From an uncultured Erythrobacter sp. (GTDB taxonomy: Bacteria; Pseudomonadota; Alphaproteobacteria; Sphingomonadales; Sphingomonadaceae), in NCBI GenBank assembly GCA_913055155.1, contig CAJXJR010000006.1, forward strand, positions 62,001-126,000: 64,000 nt of DNA, given 5' to 3'. Of the stretch, positions 18,127 to 27,362 are shown piece after piece. Every line of letters begins with the position of its first letter. Within the stretch, counting starts at the first letter, position 1. The position numbers were made by a program, and so were the translations under genes. The notes under the pieces were generated by a model. The model had not been told where the DNA came from and made no database searches. It was given only the letters and a program-made list of their open reading frames with translations.

Positions 18127-19056
18127 TCACTGATCCGCGTCGTTGGGCACCGGTTGCACCACCGGGGTGCTGGCAGAGGTCTCGTCCACGTTGATCACCG
18201 GGATCAGCGCGCCGGTTTCGGTGTCGGGAACGCCAACGGTATCATCCGGCACATAGCCCTGTACTGCCACGCCGGCCGCACGTTGCTGTTCCGCCGTGCC
18301 GTACAGCGCCACCCAGCCCGGCTGCGAAGATCCGTACCGCGCACCGTAGCGCCTGTCCCAGTCGGCAGAGGCGGCTTCGTAGGTCTCGTAAGCGGTGAAG
18401 AACTGCTCGAACGCGCTTTCGAAGCGTTGCAGGCCGCTGATCGCGAATGTCCTGAAGTCGCCTGCCTGTCCGCTGAGATACTCGTTCGACACCTCCAGCG
18501 CGGCATTGCAGAAGTGCGAGCGCGCAGGGGGCGTGGCGAAGTAGTTGTACATGCTGGTGGAGTGCGTTTCACGCATCCGGATGGCCGCGCGCCGCACCGC
18601 CGTGCTGCCGGTCGATTGCCCCTTGGTCGCCAGATCGTCGCGCGCCAGTTCGCGAAAGTGCGATTCCATCGTGTTGTTGGCGGACGACAGCAGCGATTGC
18701 TCGTCGATCAGCATCTGGCTGTAGGCATCCAGGATCGGCGCGTGCACATCGCGTGTGCAATTAAGCGCGGCGACGTTCCAGCCCGAGCGGAAATGCCAGA
18801 CTGCTTCATTCTCGGGCAGGGCGGTATTGATCGTCTGCCGAACGCCCGTCGCATCGCGGCGCGGGATATCCATGCGGTAGGCCGCCTGCGGGGGCGGGAC
18901 CGGGCGATAAGGTATCGCCTCAACGACCTGTGGCGGCGGCGGCGGTGGCGGGGGCGGCGGCGGCGGCGGTGGCGGCGGCGTGGTGGCGCAGGCCGCCAGC
19001 ATCGCCGTGCCCACGACTGCGGTGATGACGCGAATGGTAATAGGTGGCTTGGTCAT
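18127..19056 (-). CDS. Putative lipoprotein with a 16-proline run
   Basis: A 309-residue protein with a lipoprotein signal (VGTAMLAAC, lipid-attachment cysteine about residue 22). Only three residues after the cysteine comes an uninterrupted run of 16 prolines. The remaining 250 residues look globular and mostly helical, with SSANNTMESHFRELARDD and a segment rich in aromatic residues around SMYNYFATPPARSHFCN; the C-terminal tail is acidic/Thr/Pro. I recognise no family. The start at 19056 (MTKPPITIRV) gives a proper basic n-region; an upstream in-frame GTG/ATG would add 20 residues. The proline run probably keeps the globular part away from the membrane and would need EF-P for translation. 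Confidence 0.75.
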   Translation of the reverse strand: MTKPPITIRVITAVVGTAMLAACATTPPPPPPPPPPPPPPPPQVVEAIPYRPVPPPQAAYRMDIPRRDATGVRQTINTALPENEAVWHFRSGWNVAALNCTRDVHAPILDAYSQMLIDEQSLLSSANNTMESHFRELARDDLATKGQSTGSTAVRRAAIRMRETHSTSMYNYFATPPARSHFCNAALEVSNEYLSGQAGDFRTFAISGLQRFESAFEQFFTAYETYEAASADWDRRYGARYGSSQPGWVALYGTAEQQRAAGVAVQGYVPDDTVGVPDTETGALIPVINVDETSASTPVVQPVPNDADQ

Positions 19057-19131
19057 TGTCCCCGTAGTGTCCTTATCGCCCCTGAACCCTCGCTGAGCGA
19101 TGGTTAACATGACCACCTTGTCTAGCGGGCG

Positions 19132-19177
19132 AAAAAGGCAAAGAAAATGCCCGGAATGCAGCTTTGCACGCCGGGCA
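19132..19177 (-). terminator. Rho-independent terminator downstream of the BI-1/YccA gene
   Basis: Read on the minus strand, TGCCCGG pairs with CCGGGCA across a loop that itself contains TGCAAAGCTGCA, and is followed by TTTTCTTTGCCTTTTT. It begins about 26 bases past the stop of the BI-1 family gene. Confidence 0.75.
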
Positions 19178-19202
19178 CCTTCTTTGCGGTATGCGCCGTT
19201 TC

Positions 19203-19982
19203 CTATTCGCGGGCAGCGCCCATGAAGCGCAGCAGGAACAGGAACATGTTGATGAAGTCGAGGTAAAGGCTGAGAGCGCCCATCACCACCATCTTGCTAA
19301 CCGGGAAAGCCGCGGCCACCGACGGATTGCTCATCTTCAGCTGCTGGATGTACAGGTATTCCTGCTTCAGCCGCTGCGTGTCGTAGGCGGTAAGGCCGGC
19401 GAAGATCAGCACGCCAAGTGCGGAAATCGCCAGTTCCAGACCGGGCGAGCCGATCAGGAAAGCGTTCAGCAGCGTGGCGATGATCAGGCCGACGACGCCC
19501 ATGATGAGGAATGATCCCCAGCCGGAGATATCCTTCTGCGTTGTATAACCCCAAAGGCTGAGACCGGCGAAAGCGCCAGCCGTGGCGAAGAACGTCAAGG
19601 CGATCGATGCCCCGGTGTAGACGAGGAAGATCGTCGACAGCGAGAGGCCCATCAGCACCGCGAAGCCCCAGTACAGCGCCTGCAGCGTGGGGGTGGAGAA
19701 CTTGTCGCGGCCAAAGCTCATCGCGAAGACGATGGCCAGCGGCGACAGCGCCACCAGCCACATCAGCGGCCCCTGCGCGAACTGGATGGCCAGCCCGCTG
19801 CGAGCGGTAAGCAGCGCCACGATGCCCGTCAGCAGCACGCCCGAGGCCATGTAGTTGTAGATCGAAAGCATGTGCTTGCGCAGGCCTGCGTCAAAGGTCG
19901 TGCGGCCAGCGACATCACCCGTCTGGCTCGGCGACGCACCGAAGCCCTGCTGGGTCGAACGGTTGTCGTTCCAATTTGCCAT
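19203..19982 (-). CDS. Bax inhibitor-1/YccA family membrane protein
   Basis: Inner-membrane protein of 259 residues with seven hydrophobic helices and the BI-1 family pattern. The first helix begins HMLSIYNYMASGVLLTGIVALL, and the C-terminal half has GLTAYDTQRLK, the conserved loop with the aspartate linked to pH/calcium gating in BI-1 proteins, then MGALSLYLDFINMFLFLLRF. The cytoplasmic N-terminus is polar and Gln/Asn-rich. I chose the ATG at 19982; a TTG three codons earlier has a poorer spacing to the AAGGAG site. It resembles YccA/YbhL, whose members modulate FtsH or act as ion leak channels; which applies here is unknown. Confidence 0.9.
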   Translation of the reverse strand: MANWNDNRSTQQGFGASPSQTGDVAGRTTFDAGLRKHMLSIYNYMASGVLLTGIVALLTARSGLAIQFAQGPLMWLVALSPLAIVFAMSFGRDKFSTPTLQALYWGFAVLMGLSLSTIFLVYTGASIALTFFATAGAFAGLSLWGYTTQKDISGWGSFLIMGVVGLIIATLLNAFLIGSPGLELAISALGVLIFAGLTAYDTQRLKQEYLYIQQLKMSNPSVAAAFPVSKMVVMGALSLYLDFINMFLFLLRFMGAARE

Positions 19983-20112
19983 GTGTTCCAAAACTCCTTT
20001 GGCCCGATCTCACATAGCGGACCGGGCTGAATTCAATATCGGCATATTGCGAGTAATTTTCAAGTGAAACCGGGGCGATTTCGCCTTGTCGCAGGTTAAC
20101 CCTGAAAACGGC

Positions 20113-20913
20113 TCAATCGCGCGCTTCTCGCGACATTTCGGCACTGCGATCGCGGGCCGCGCGCAAGCATTCGGTCATCAGCTGCACCATCGCCTCGCCA
20201 TCGTCGAGCACGTCCAGCCCGGCGCGCGTCACCCCGCCGGGGCTGGCGACCATGTCTGCCAGCTTGCCCGGCGGATGCTCGGAATTCGATGCCAGCGCGG
20301 CGGCGCCTTCGGTCATCGCCACGGCCAGCGCGCGTGCCTGCTCTTCAGGCAGGCCCAGTTGCACCGCAGCGGCACCCAGCCCGTCAATAAAGCGATAGAC
20401 GAAGGCCGGACCGCTGCCTGCCAATGCGGTGACGAGGTCGAAGCGGTCCTCGCCCACCCATTCGGGCGTGCCAAGCATCTGCATCAGCGCCATGAGTTCG
20501 TCCTGCGCGGCTTTGTCCAACCCGCCTTGCGCCAGGGCAATTGGCGACTTGCCAAGCGCCACGGAGAGGTTGGGCATGACCCGCACCTGTCCGGCGGCGC
20601 GCGGAAAATACTTCTTCAGCGTGGCCAGTTCCACACCGGCGAGCAGCGACAGCACAACGGTGTGCTCGCCGGTCAGCGGCTCGACGTTCGGGCCGACATC
20701 GGCCAACATCTGCGGCTTCACGCCCAGCAGCACGGCATCGAATTCACGGTCGTTAGGCAGTTCGCGCAGCATCTCCACACCATCGGGAGCGGTTTCGCGC
20801 GCCGGATCGACGATCGTGAAACGTGACGGATCACAGCCTGCAGCCAACCAACCATCAAGCATGGCTCCGGCCATATTGCCGCAGCCGACGAAAAGAATGT
20901 TCTGGAATGTCAT
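20113..20913 (-). CDS. proC: Pyrroline-5-carboxylate reductase
   Basis: Last step of proline synthesis, reducing pyrroline-5-carboxylate with NAD(P)H. The 266-residue product has the Rossmann motif VGCGNMAGAML (9-19), GVKPQM, VMPNLSV, and the C-terminal signature ALAGSGPAFVYRFIDGL plus ASPGGVTRAGL characteristic of ProC. The start is at 20913 (MTFQNILF); the frame extends 25 codons upstream but into composition unlike ProC and over the gap to the YbjN gene. It lies 31 bases after that gene and probably shares its transcript. Confidence 0.95.
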   Translation of the reverse strand: MTFQNILFVGCGNMAGAMLDGWLAAGCDPSRFTIVDPARETAPDGVEMLRELPNDREFDAVLLGVKPQMLADVGPNVEPLTGEHTVVLSLLAGVELATLKKYFPRAAGQVRVMPNLSVALGKSPIALAQGGLDKAAQDELMALMQMLGTPEWVGEDRFDLVTALAGSGPAFVYRFIDGLGAAAVQLGLPEEQARALAVAMTEGAAALASNSEHPPGKLADMVASPGGVTRAGLDVLDDGEAMVQLMTECLRAARDRSAEMSREARD

Positions 20914-20944
20914 GGCAGGTGACTTGGCATGCCTGGTGGCGAAT

Positions 20945-21451
20945 TCAAGCCTCTCCGGCCGCATCCACAAGGGCTGCGTCCAGCGCATCGCGCGGAGACT
21001 TGTCGCCCCACAGCACGAACTGGAACGCGGGATAGAACCGGTCGCACTCGGAAATCGCCGATTCGATGGCCATCTGCGCCATGTCCAGGCTGAGCATCCC
21101 GTCGTCGCCCACCATCAGCCCGTGACGATAGAGGATCACGCCGCCTTGCGACCACATGTCGAAATGTCCCAGCCATAGCTGTTCGTTAATGCGGGCTAAC
21201 AATTCCCAGGCTTCGCGCTTCTTGCCGTCGGGCACGCGAACGTCCGGCAGGCAGAGGATCTGCAGGACCTTGTCCTCCACCCGCCAGATGCCGCGCACCT
21301 GGTAAGTGGTCCAGGCGCCGGGCACTTCGCCAGTCACCTCGTCCTCGCTCACCTGTTCGCTGGTCCAGCCGTGCGCCTCGAACAGCGCCGCCAGCATTTC
21401 GACCGGCGCCGCGTCGTGGCTCTCCTCGATCATGTCGCGAGCCGTGTTCAT
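20945..21451 (-). CDS. YbjN domain-containing protein
   Basis: Soluble acidic protein of 168 residues matching the YbjN/bacterial sensory transduction regulator fold, which resembles type III secretion chaperones. It has the pattern LAALFEAHGW near the N-terminus, a central strand pair (TYQVRGIWRVEDKVLQILCLPDVRVP), and LARINEQLWLGHFDMWSQGGVILYRHGL, which matches YbjN well. The start at 21451 (MNTARDMIEE) is preferred over one six codons upstream. It is transcribed ahead of proC. Its molecular role is not known. Confidence 0.85.
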   Translation of the reverse strand: MNTARDMIEESHDAAPVEMLAALFEAHGWTSEQVSEDEVTGEVPGAWTTYQVRGIWRVEDKVLQILCLPDVRVPDGKKREAWELLARINEQLWLGHFDMWSQGGVILYRHGLMVGDDGMLSLDMAQMAIESAISECDRFYPAFQFVLWGDKSPRDALDAALVDAAGEA

Positions 21452-21609
21452 TGCAATGGAGCCTGCCAAGTCGTCATGGCATACTTAATGCAGCGGCAAC
21501 CATGGGCCACGCAATCGCGCGGCGGAACTTCGCCGGGCAAAACCCACTTCGCTTGTTGGCAAGATGTGAACAAGCTTCTGGACAACTTGGGCAAAACCGC
21601 CGCCGGGTA

Positions 21610-23268
21610 TCAATCAAGCGGCTGAATTTCCTCGCCTTCGCGGCTGGTGAAGCGGAAACTGTCGACGCCTGCCCCGGCCAGCGCGCTGACCATCTGCTGC
21701 GCCTCGCGCGCGCTGTCGAAGGGGCCGACCAGCAAGCGGTTGGTCTGGCCCCAGGGCGCAGTAAAGGGTTCGGCATCGTCGAGCAGGCCGTCAGCCTCGC
21801 GCCTCAGGCGGCGCAAGTCGAAACGGAAGGCGGACACGTTCTGCCCGATGCCCAGTTGCACCCAGTGGCGCGAGGGATGCACGGGCGGCGGCGGTTCCGG
21901 GCGTTCGCGCGGCGGATCGATCGCGGTGATGTCGACGGCCCCTTCGGTCGAGGGCACAGGAGCCGATTCGAGCGTGAAATCGGCAAAGGCTTCGGCGAGG
22001 CCGACTGCCTCGGGCTCCGGTTCGGGCGCCGTTGCCGGCTCGGGCGTCGCCTCGACAGCAGTCTCGCGTGCATCCAGCGTGTCGCTGAGCGAGAAGGACG
22101 GCTGCGCCACCTCGGCGTCGGGAAATTCCGGCTCCTCCTCCAGCGCCGCAACCTGCGCTGGCGCCGATTCGGGTGCGGCGGCGGGCGGCTCTCCGGCGGG
22201 AGCTTCGGTCACGGCAGGTGCCTCCTCGACCGCAGGAAGCTCGCCGGACGTGGCAGGTTGTTCCGGTTGCGCCGACGCGGCGGCAGCAACAGGCATTTCC
22301 TCTACCGCCGGCAATTCGCCGGATTCGCCGGGCGGTGCACTCCGGGGCTGGCTTTCGGCGGCCTCGGCCAGCGCCGGCCCCAGCGGTTCGCCTTGCGGCT
22401 CCAGCCGCTCGGCAGGCCGTGGTCGGCGCGGCGAAGCGGCTGCGACCGCGCTCTCTCCGTCTTCGGAATAGGCGGCGATATCGGCAGAATCCCGGCCCAC
22501 TTCGTTGGCTGCCGGGAACCGCCCGAGGTTGGCCGCCGCCGCCTGCTGCGCGCGCGTGAGGCGCGGCATGTAGCGCAGGTATGGCGCCAGCCGCGCAGAA
22601 AGGCGCGGCGGCAGCATGGTCTCGGCTATGGCGATGGCTTCCTCGTCCCGCCCCCTGATCGCCAGGGCAAAGGCACGTGTGCGATAGGCGGCGCGGTCCT
22701 GCCGCTGCAGCAGCGGCAGCAAGGTGGCTTCCGAAGCATCGGCATTGCCGGCAATGGCATAGCTAAGCGCAAGGCGGCGGATGACTTCGGGATTCTCGTC
22801 CTGCGAAAGGGCCAGGCGATAGAGCCGCTGCGCCCGGTCGTTTCGGCCGACGAGGTCGTAGGCCAGGCCGCGCTCCGCCGCATGGGGCGACATGTGTTCG
22901 CCTGCCGCCTCCGCATTGCGGAACAGTTGCAGCGCAGTCACCGCTTCACCGCGGCGCACGGCCACCAGCGCCAGGCCTACCAGCACGCGGCCATCTTCCG
23001 GCGCGACTGCTTGTGCACGGTTGAAAAAGCCGAGGGCCGCGGCATCGTCACCAAGGTCCAGCGATGCACGCCCTGCCGCGACCAGCGCGGGCACGCTTTC
23101 GGGATTGCGCGAGAGCCGGCGCAGCGCATCGTTTAGTTCTTCCTGCGCCGGAAGGGGCAGGGCCTGCACGATCTCCTGCGCCTGCCCGGCCTGAAACGGG
23201 GTCAGCATGACCCCCGCAGCAGCACCGCAGGCGAGCATTAGACGAAGACTGGGAAGCGACCGCATCAT
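21610..23268 (-). CDS. Exported TPR protein with C-terminal SPOR domain
   Basis: A 552-residue secreted or periplasmic protein. It has a signal peptide (hydrophobic stretch to about residue 30, AGQAQ cleavage), TPR-like helical repeats from about 38 to 240, and a long Pro/Ala/Glu-rich low-complexity linker (about 260-450) containing a duplicated SGELPAVEE. A C-terminal SPOR domain follows (about 460-545: HWVQLGIGQNVSAFRFDLRRL ... NRLLVGPFDSAREAQQM). SPOR domains bind denuded septal glycan, so a role in division or peptidoglycan turnover is likely. It is encoded just after ftsZ on the same strand (65 bases apart), which supports that idea. Confidence 0.85.
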   Translation of the reverse strand: MMRSLPSLRLMLACGAAAGVMLTPFQAGQAQEIVQALPLPAQEELNDALRRLSRNPESVPALVAAGRASLDLGDDAAALGFFNRAQAVAPEDGRVLVGLALVAVRRGEAVTALQLFRNAEAAGEHMSPHAAERGLAYDLVGRNDRAQRLYRLALSQDENPEVIRRLALSYAIAGNADASEATLLPLLQRQDRAAYRTRAFALAIRGRDEEAIAIAETMLPPRLSARLAPYLRYMPRLTRAQQAAAANLGRFPAANEVGRDSADIAAYSEDGESAVAAASPRRPRPAERLEPQGEPLGPALAEAAESQPRSAPPGESGELPAVEEMPVAAAASAQPEQPATSGELPAVEEAPAVTEAPAGEPPAAAPESAPAQVAALEEEPEFPDAEVAQPSFSLSDTLDARETAVEATPEPATAPEPEPEAVGLAEAFADFTLESAPVPSTEGAVDITAIDPPRERPEPPPPVHPSRHWVQLGIGQNVSAFRFDLRRLRREADGLLDDAEPFTAPWGQTNRLLVGPFDSAREAQQMVSALAGAGVDSFRFTSREGEEIQPLD

Positions 23269-23333
23269 TCGCCGCGCACTATACAGACCTCGCTGAATGG
23301 TGCGAGAACGGTTCGACCGATTTTCAGACCGCC

Positions 23334-25019
23334 TTACTGGTTGTTCTGGCGACCGAGGAAACGCGGAATGCGCAAGCTGCCGCTGCTTTCCTCCTCGTCG
23401 TCCTCATCCTCGTCATCGCTGGTTTCCGGCGCCTGGCGGGAAAGGTTGGCCATGCGTTCGAACAGAGTGCTGCCGCCGCCGCTGGCACCACCGCCACTTG
23501 CGGGAGGTGCCTCAGGCTCTGCCGGCGCCGCCGCTGCCGCGTCGTCTTCTTCGCCGTCAGGCCCGGCGGAACCCAGCATGCGCGCACGGCGGCCGCCCTG
23601 CGGGGCAACCGGCTCGTCGGCTTCGGCAAGGCGGCTGGCATCCAGCAGCAGTTCGTCCTGTCCGGAATCGTCGCCTTCGGCTTCGGCCTCCTCGGTCAGG
23701 TCGAAGGTGCCCTCGTCCTCTTCGTCAGCGGGTTCTTCGGGGGCCTCATCGCCGAAACCGCCAAAGCCATCGCTTTCGCCCCGGTCGAAGCCGCTGTCGT
23801 CAGCCGCAGCTTCCAGGCCTTCGTGCCCGGCTTCGGGTTCCGATTCGCCGTAGGCTTCCGGCACGGCGAGCGCTTCGTCTGCAACAGCTTCGTTTGCCGC
23901 ATCGGCTTCGTCCGACATCGAGAGGTCGAGCGTATCGTCCTCCTCGGCCGGCTCTTCAGCCACTTCTTCCACGGGGATCGCAAGGTCCGGCTTGCGCGGG
24001 CCACGTGCTGCCGACAGGTCGAGCGGGCGCGCGGCGTCCTGCGGCATCTGCCCGGTCTGCTCGATCCCGGTGGCGACCACGGAGACGCGGATCTTGCCGT
24101 CGAGTTCGGGGTTGAAGGCGCTGCCCCAGATGATGTTGGCTTCGGGATCGACCAGTTCGCGAATGTGGTTCGCGGCCTCGTCCACTTCCAGCAGCTTCAT
24201 GTCCTCGCCGCCGATGATGGAGATGATCACGCCCTTGGCACCCTGCATGCTCACACCGTCGAGCAGCGGGTTGGCGATGGCGTGCTCGGCAGCTTCCAGC
24301 GCGCGATTGTCGCCTTCGCCTTCGCCCGTGCCCATCATCGCCTTGCCCATCTCGCCCATCACCGAACGCACGTCGGCAAAGTCGAGGTTGATGAGGCCCG
24401 GCATCACCATCAGGTCGGTGATGGACCGCACGCCCTGCTGCAGCACTTCGTCTGCCAGCATGAACGCTTCCTTGAAGGTGGTTTCCGCCTTGGCCACCAG
24501 GAACAGGTTCTGGTTGGGAATGACGATCAGCGTATCGACGTGCTTCTGCAGCTCCTCGATCCCGCTTTCGGCGGCGCGCATGCGGCGCGTGCCTTCGAAC
24601 AGGAACGGCTTGGTCACCACGCCGACGGTAAGGATGCCCTTGTTGCGCGCGGTCTGTGCGATCACCGGCGCAGCGCCGGTGCCCGTACCGCCACCCATGC
24701 CGGCAGCGATGAAGACCATGTTCACGCCTTCCAGCGCGCGCTCGATATCCTCCACCGTCTCTTCGGCGGCAGCACGGCCCACTTCGGGGCGCGAGCCTGC
24801 ACCAAGGCCCTGGGTGATATCGGGGCCCAGCTGGATGCGGTGTTCCGCCGAGGAGCTGTTCAGGGCCTGCGCATCGGTATTGGCGACGATGAAGTCGACC
24901 CCTTCGATTTCGGCCTCGATCATGTTGGCGATGGCATTGCCACCGGCCCCGCCGACGCCGATCACGGTGATGCGCGGGCGCAGTTCTTCCACCGAAGGCG
25001 GGCCAATATTGATACTCAT
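23334..25019 (-). CDS. ftsZ: Cell division protein FtsZ, long acidic linker form
   Basis: Tubulin-like GTPase that forms the division ring. The N-terminal 320 residues are canonical: [13 protein letters not shown], the tubulin signature [14 protein letters not shown], and the T7 loop [11 protein letters not shown]. The protein is 561 residues against about 380 in E. coli because of a linker of roughly 220 residues rich in Glu, Asp, Ala and Gly (from about 325 to 545). The end is the conserved FtsA/ZipA-binding peptide [11 protein letters not shown]. Long linkers are usual in Alphaproteobacteria. A GAGGAG site precedes the ATG. The 120-base gap to ftsA, the largest in the cluster, may hold an extra ftsZ promoter. 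Confidence 0.98.
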   Translation of the reverse strand: MSINIGPPSVEELRPRITVIGVGGAGGNAIANMIEAEIEGVDFIVANTDAQALNSSSAEHRIQLGPDITQGLGAGSRPEVGRAAAEETVEDIERALEGVNMVFIAAGMGGGTGTGAAPVIAQTARNKGILTVGVVTKPFLFEGTRRMRAAESGIEELQKHVDTLIVIPNQNLFLVAKAETTFKEAFMLADEVLQQGVRSITDLMVMPGLINLDFADVRSVMGEMGKAMMGTGEGEGDNRALEAAEHAIANPLLDGVSMQGAKGVIISIIGGEDMKLLEVDEAANHIRELVDPEANIIWGSAFNPELDGKIRVSVVATGIEQTGQMPQDAARPLDLSAARGPRKPDLAIPVEEVAEEPAEEDDTLDLSMSDEADAANEAVADEALAVPEAYGESEPEAGHEGLEAAADDSGFDRGESDGFGGFGDEAPEEPADEEDEGTFDLTEEAEAEGDDSGQDELLLDASRLAEADEPVAPQGGRRARMLGSAGPDGEEDDAAAAAPAEPEAPPASGGGASGGGSTLFERMANLSRQAPETSDDEDEDDEEESSGSLRIPRFLGRQNNQ

Positions 25020-25140
25020 CTCATCGTCTCCTCGGCAGGGTTCGCAAATTCTGCCATTGGTATCTTTGCCATAAAGGTTAGCCGTTAAGGATGGTGGCGC
25101 GCACTCTATCCACAGCTAGGAATTACCTCGAAAATCCTCG

Positions 25141-26436
25141 TCAGAAATACTCGCGCATCGCAGTCCATGCACGAACCAGCGTGGTTAGCGAGCCATAGCT
25201 GGTGGTGCTGGTGAAGCGCGATCCGATCGCGCGGATATCGATCGGGTCTTCGGCGGCATAGAGCACAAGGCCCGCCAGCGTGGTGAAAGCGGGCGAGGTA
25301 TGCGCTTCGGGCAGGCCTTTCAGCGCAGCCGGCTTGCCGATCCGCACCGGCACGCCCAGCACGCTTTGCGCATAGTCGGCAAGGCCTGCCAGCTCCGCAC
25401 CGCCGCCCGTGATCACCACCTGCCGCGCGCTGGAGCCGGGTGCGCCGCCGGTAAAGCCCATGGCGTCCAGTGCCTTGGCAACATCGCTCATCAGCATGTC
25501 GAGCTCGCCGGTAATCACCCCGATCAGTTCGGCGCGTGGCACCTGGCCCGATGCGTCGCTGCCTCGCGCGACGCCGCGAGCGCCGTCCTCTGCAGGTGTC
25601 GCCACGGGGATCATCTCGCGGTGATCGGTGGGGCTGGCGATGGCCGAGCCCGATACGCATTTCAGGCGTTCGGCCTGGAACCGGCGGATGGAAAAGGCAG
25701 AGGCGATGGCATCGGTGATATCGGCGCTGCCGCGCGGGATGGCGGTCAGCCCCACCAGCATGCCGCCGGCATAGACCGAGACATTGGTAACCTCGCCGCC
25801 CAGCTCCACCATGGCCACGCCAAGGTCGCGCTCTTCGGCAGAAAGGCAGGAATAGCCTGCGGCAAGCGGCGATGCCACCACGCCTTCGACGTCGAGGTGC
25901 GCGTTCTGCACGCTTTCCGTCACGTTGCGCACAGGGGCGCCGTCGGCCAGCATTACGTGGATATCAACGCCCAGTCGGTCGGCATGCAGGCCCTTGGGGT
26001 TCGAGACGCCATGCGCGCCGTCGAGGAAATAGCAGGCGGGTTGTGCGTGCAGCACCATGCGGCCATCGGGTTGCAGGCTTTCGCGCGCGGCCACCAGCAG
26101 CGCCTCGATATCCTCTTCCTCCACCCGCCGACCGCCGATGCCGATCTCCACCGGGCGGATTTCGCTGGCAAGGCCTGCGCCCGAACAGCCGATCCACACC
26201 GCATCCACGCTGGTGCCGGCCATCTTCTCGGCCCGTTCCAGCGCATCACGCACGGCATGGGTTGCGGCCGCCATGTCGACTACATAGCCGCGCTTGATGC
26301 CCTGGCTGGCGCGGTGACCGCTGCCTAGCACCTGCATTTCGCCGTCCTCCGTCAGCGCGGCGATCATCGCCGATACGCTGAACGATCCGACATTCACCGC
26401 GCCCACGACGCGGGCGATCCGCTGGTTGCCTGCCAT
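25141..26436 (-). CDS. ftsA: Cell division protein FtsA
   Basis: Actin-like ATPase that anchors FtsZ to the membrane. The 431-residue product begins with the actin-fold strand VVGAVNVGSFSVSAMI (a normal FtsA has DVGTSK here, so Asp is replaced by Asn). It continues with the 1C subdomain, the PHOSPHATE-2 type motif VAMVELGGEVTNVSVYAGG, and ITGGGAELAGL. It ends in the amphipathic membrane-targeting helix RAWTAMREYF. The ATG overlaps the ftsQ stop by one base (TGATG). Family identity is certain from order and C-terminus. Confidence 0.96.
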   Translation of the reverse strand: MAGNQRIARVVGAVNVGSFSVSAMIAALTEDGEMQVLGSGHRASQGIKRGYVVDMAAATHAVRDALERAEKMAGTSVDAVWIGCSGAGLASEIRPVEIGIGGRRVEEEDIEALLVAARESLQPDGRMVLHAQPACYFLDGAHGVSNPKGLHADRLGVDIHVMLADGAPVRNVTESVQNAHLDVEGVVASPLAAGYSCLSAEERDLGVAMVELGGEVTNVSVYAGGMLVGLTAIPRGSADITDAIASAFSIRRFQAERLKCVSGSAIASPTDHREMIPVATPAEDGARGVARGSDASGQVPRAELIGVITGELDMLMSDVAKALDAMGFTGGAPGSSARQVVITGGGAELAGLADYAQSVLGVPVRIGKPAALKGLPEAHTSPAFTTLAGLVLYAAEDPIDIRAIGSRFTSTTSYGSLTTLVRAWTAMREYF

Positions 26437-27362
26437 CAGGTCTCTTCCCCCTCGTCCTCTGCCTGCAACGACAGTTCCTGCCGTTCCGAACGGCCCGGCA
26501 CATGCATGTACATTCGCGGCGGGTTGCGCATGTCGAAACTGGCCACTTCGCCGCCGATCAGGCGGTGCACGCCGTCGGCCTGGGCAAAGCTGATAAGCGC
26601 GGCCGCTGCGCGATCCTCTCCCTCCGGCAAGGCAAGGCGCTGGTCCGTTTCGAAGGTCAGGTTCCAGCGGCGGTTGCCGACCCATTCGGCGCCGACAACC
26701 TTGCCCTTCAGCGCCGGAGCTGCATCCAGCAGCATATCCAGCGCTTCCACCTGGCCTTGCGCGCCGGGCCCTTCGATCAGCAGGTAACCCGCTGCGTCCT
26801 CGGCCGAAATCGGCTCCAGCTCGACGCCCGTGGGATCGATCAGCATCAGCCGGTCGGCACGGCGCAGCACGGCGTGCGGCTGGCGCTCGACGATATTGAC
26901 CACCAGCAGGTCCGGCAGCTGTCGCGAAACGCGCGCGTCCTGCACCCACGGCAGCTCCAGCAATTCCTCGCGCAGGCCCGCCGTGTCCACCCGCGTCATG
27001 GCAAGATCACGCTGGCCAAAGGCGCGTTCGTGGACCAGCATCGAATTCATCCGCTCGGTGCCGCGCACTTCCACGCGAGCCAGCTTGAAACCGGCATTGC
27101 TGGCAACCTGGGCAAACCGGTCGGACACCACGGCCGTCGCGCCGGAGACTTGCGCCAGCCAGCCCAGCCCCACGAGCGCACCGCCCAGGATCAGCACGGT
27201 AAAGGCCTTCTGCAGTTGCTCTTCTGTAAAGGGCAGCAGGCCCAGCATGCGACCGATTATCGACTGCCCCTGCTTGCGGGCAGAGCGGACCTTGCGGCTG
27301 GTGCCTTGCGCGCGGGCCTGCCGCCGCACGCCCTGGGCCTTGCGCGAATTGGTCTTAGCCAT
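26436..27362 (-). CDS. ftsQ: Cell division protein FtsQ
   Basis: Bitopic divisome protein that links early and late division proteins. The 308-residue product has a basic cytoplasmic tail (residues 1-50), one membrane helix (about 56-78, VLILGGALVGLGWLAQVSG), a POTRA domain (about 90-160, with FKLARVEVRG and LPWVQDARVSR) and a beta domain (about 160-290). The C-terminus is acidic. It overlaps the ddl gene by 8 bases and the ftsA start by one base, as in a single operon. Confidence 0.95.
   Translation of the reverse strand: MAKTNSRKAQGVRRQARAQGTSRKVRSARKQGQSIIGRMLGLLPFTEEQLQKAFTVLILGGALVGLGWLAQVSGATAVVSDRFAQVASNAGFKLARVEVRGTERMNSMLVHERAFGQRDLAMTRVDTAGLREELLELPWVQDARVSRQLPDLLVVNIVERQPHAVLRRADRLMLIDPTGVELEPISAEDAAGYLLIEGPGAQGQVEALDMLLDAAPALKGKVVGAEWVGNRRWNLTFETDQRLALPEGEDRAAAALISFAQADGVHRLIGGEVASFDMRNPPRMYMHVPGRSERQELSLQAEDEGEET

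Noticed and set aside
21452-21609. Possible small gene or RNA in the gap between the YbjN and TPR-SPOR genes
   Set aside because: No frame with a ribosome site and no clear hairpin or promoter was visible in these 158 bases.
25020-25140. CtrA-type box in the ftsA-ftsZ gap
   Set aside because: GTTAGCCGTTAA only half resembles TTAA-N7-TTAA; the spacing is wrong.
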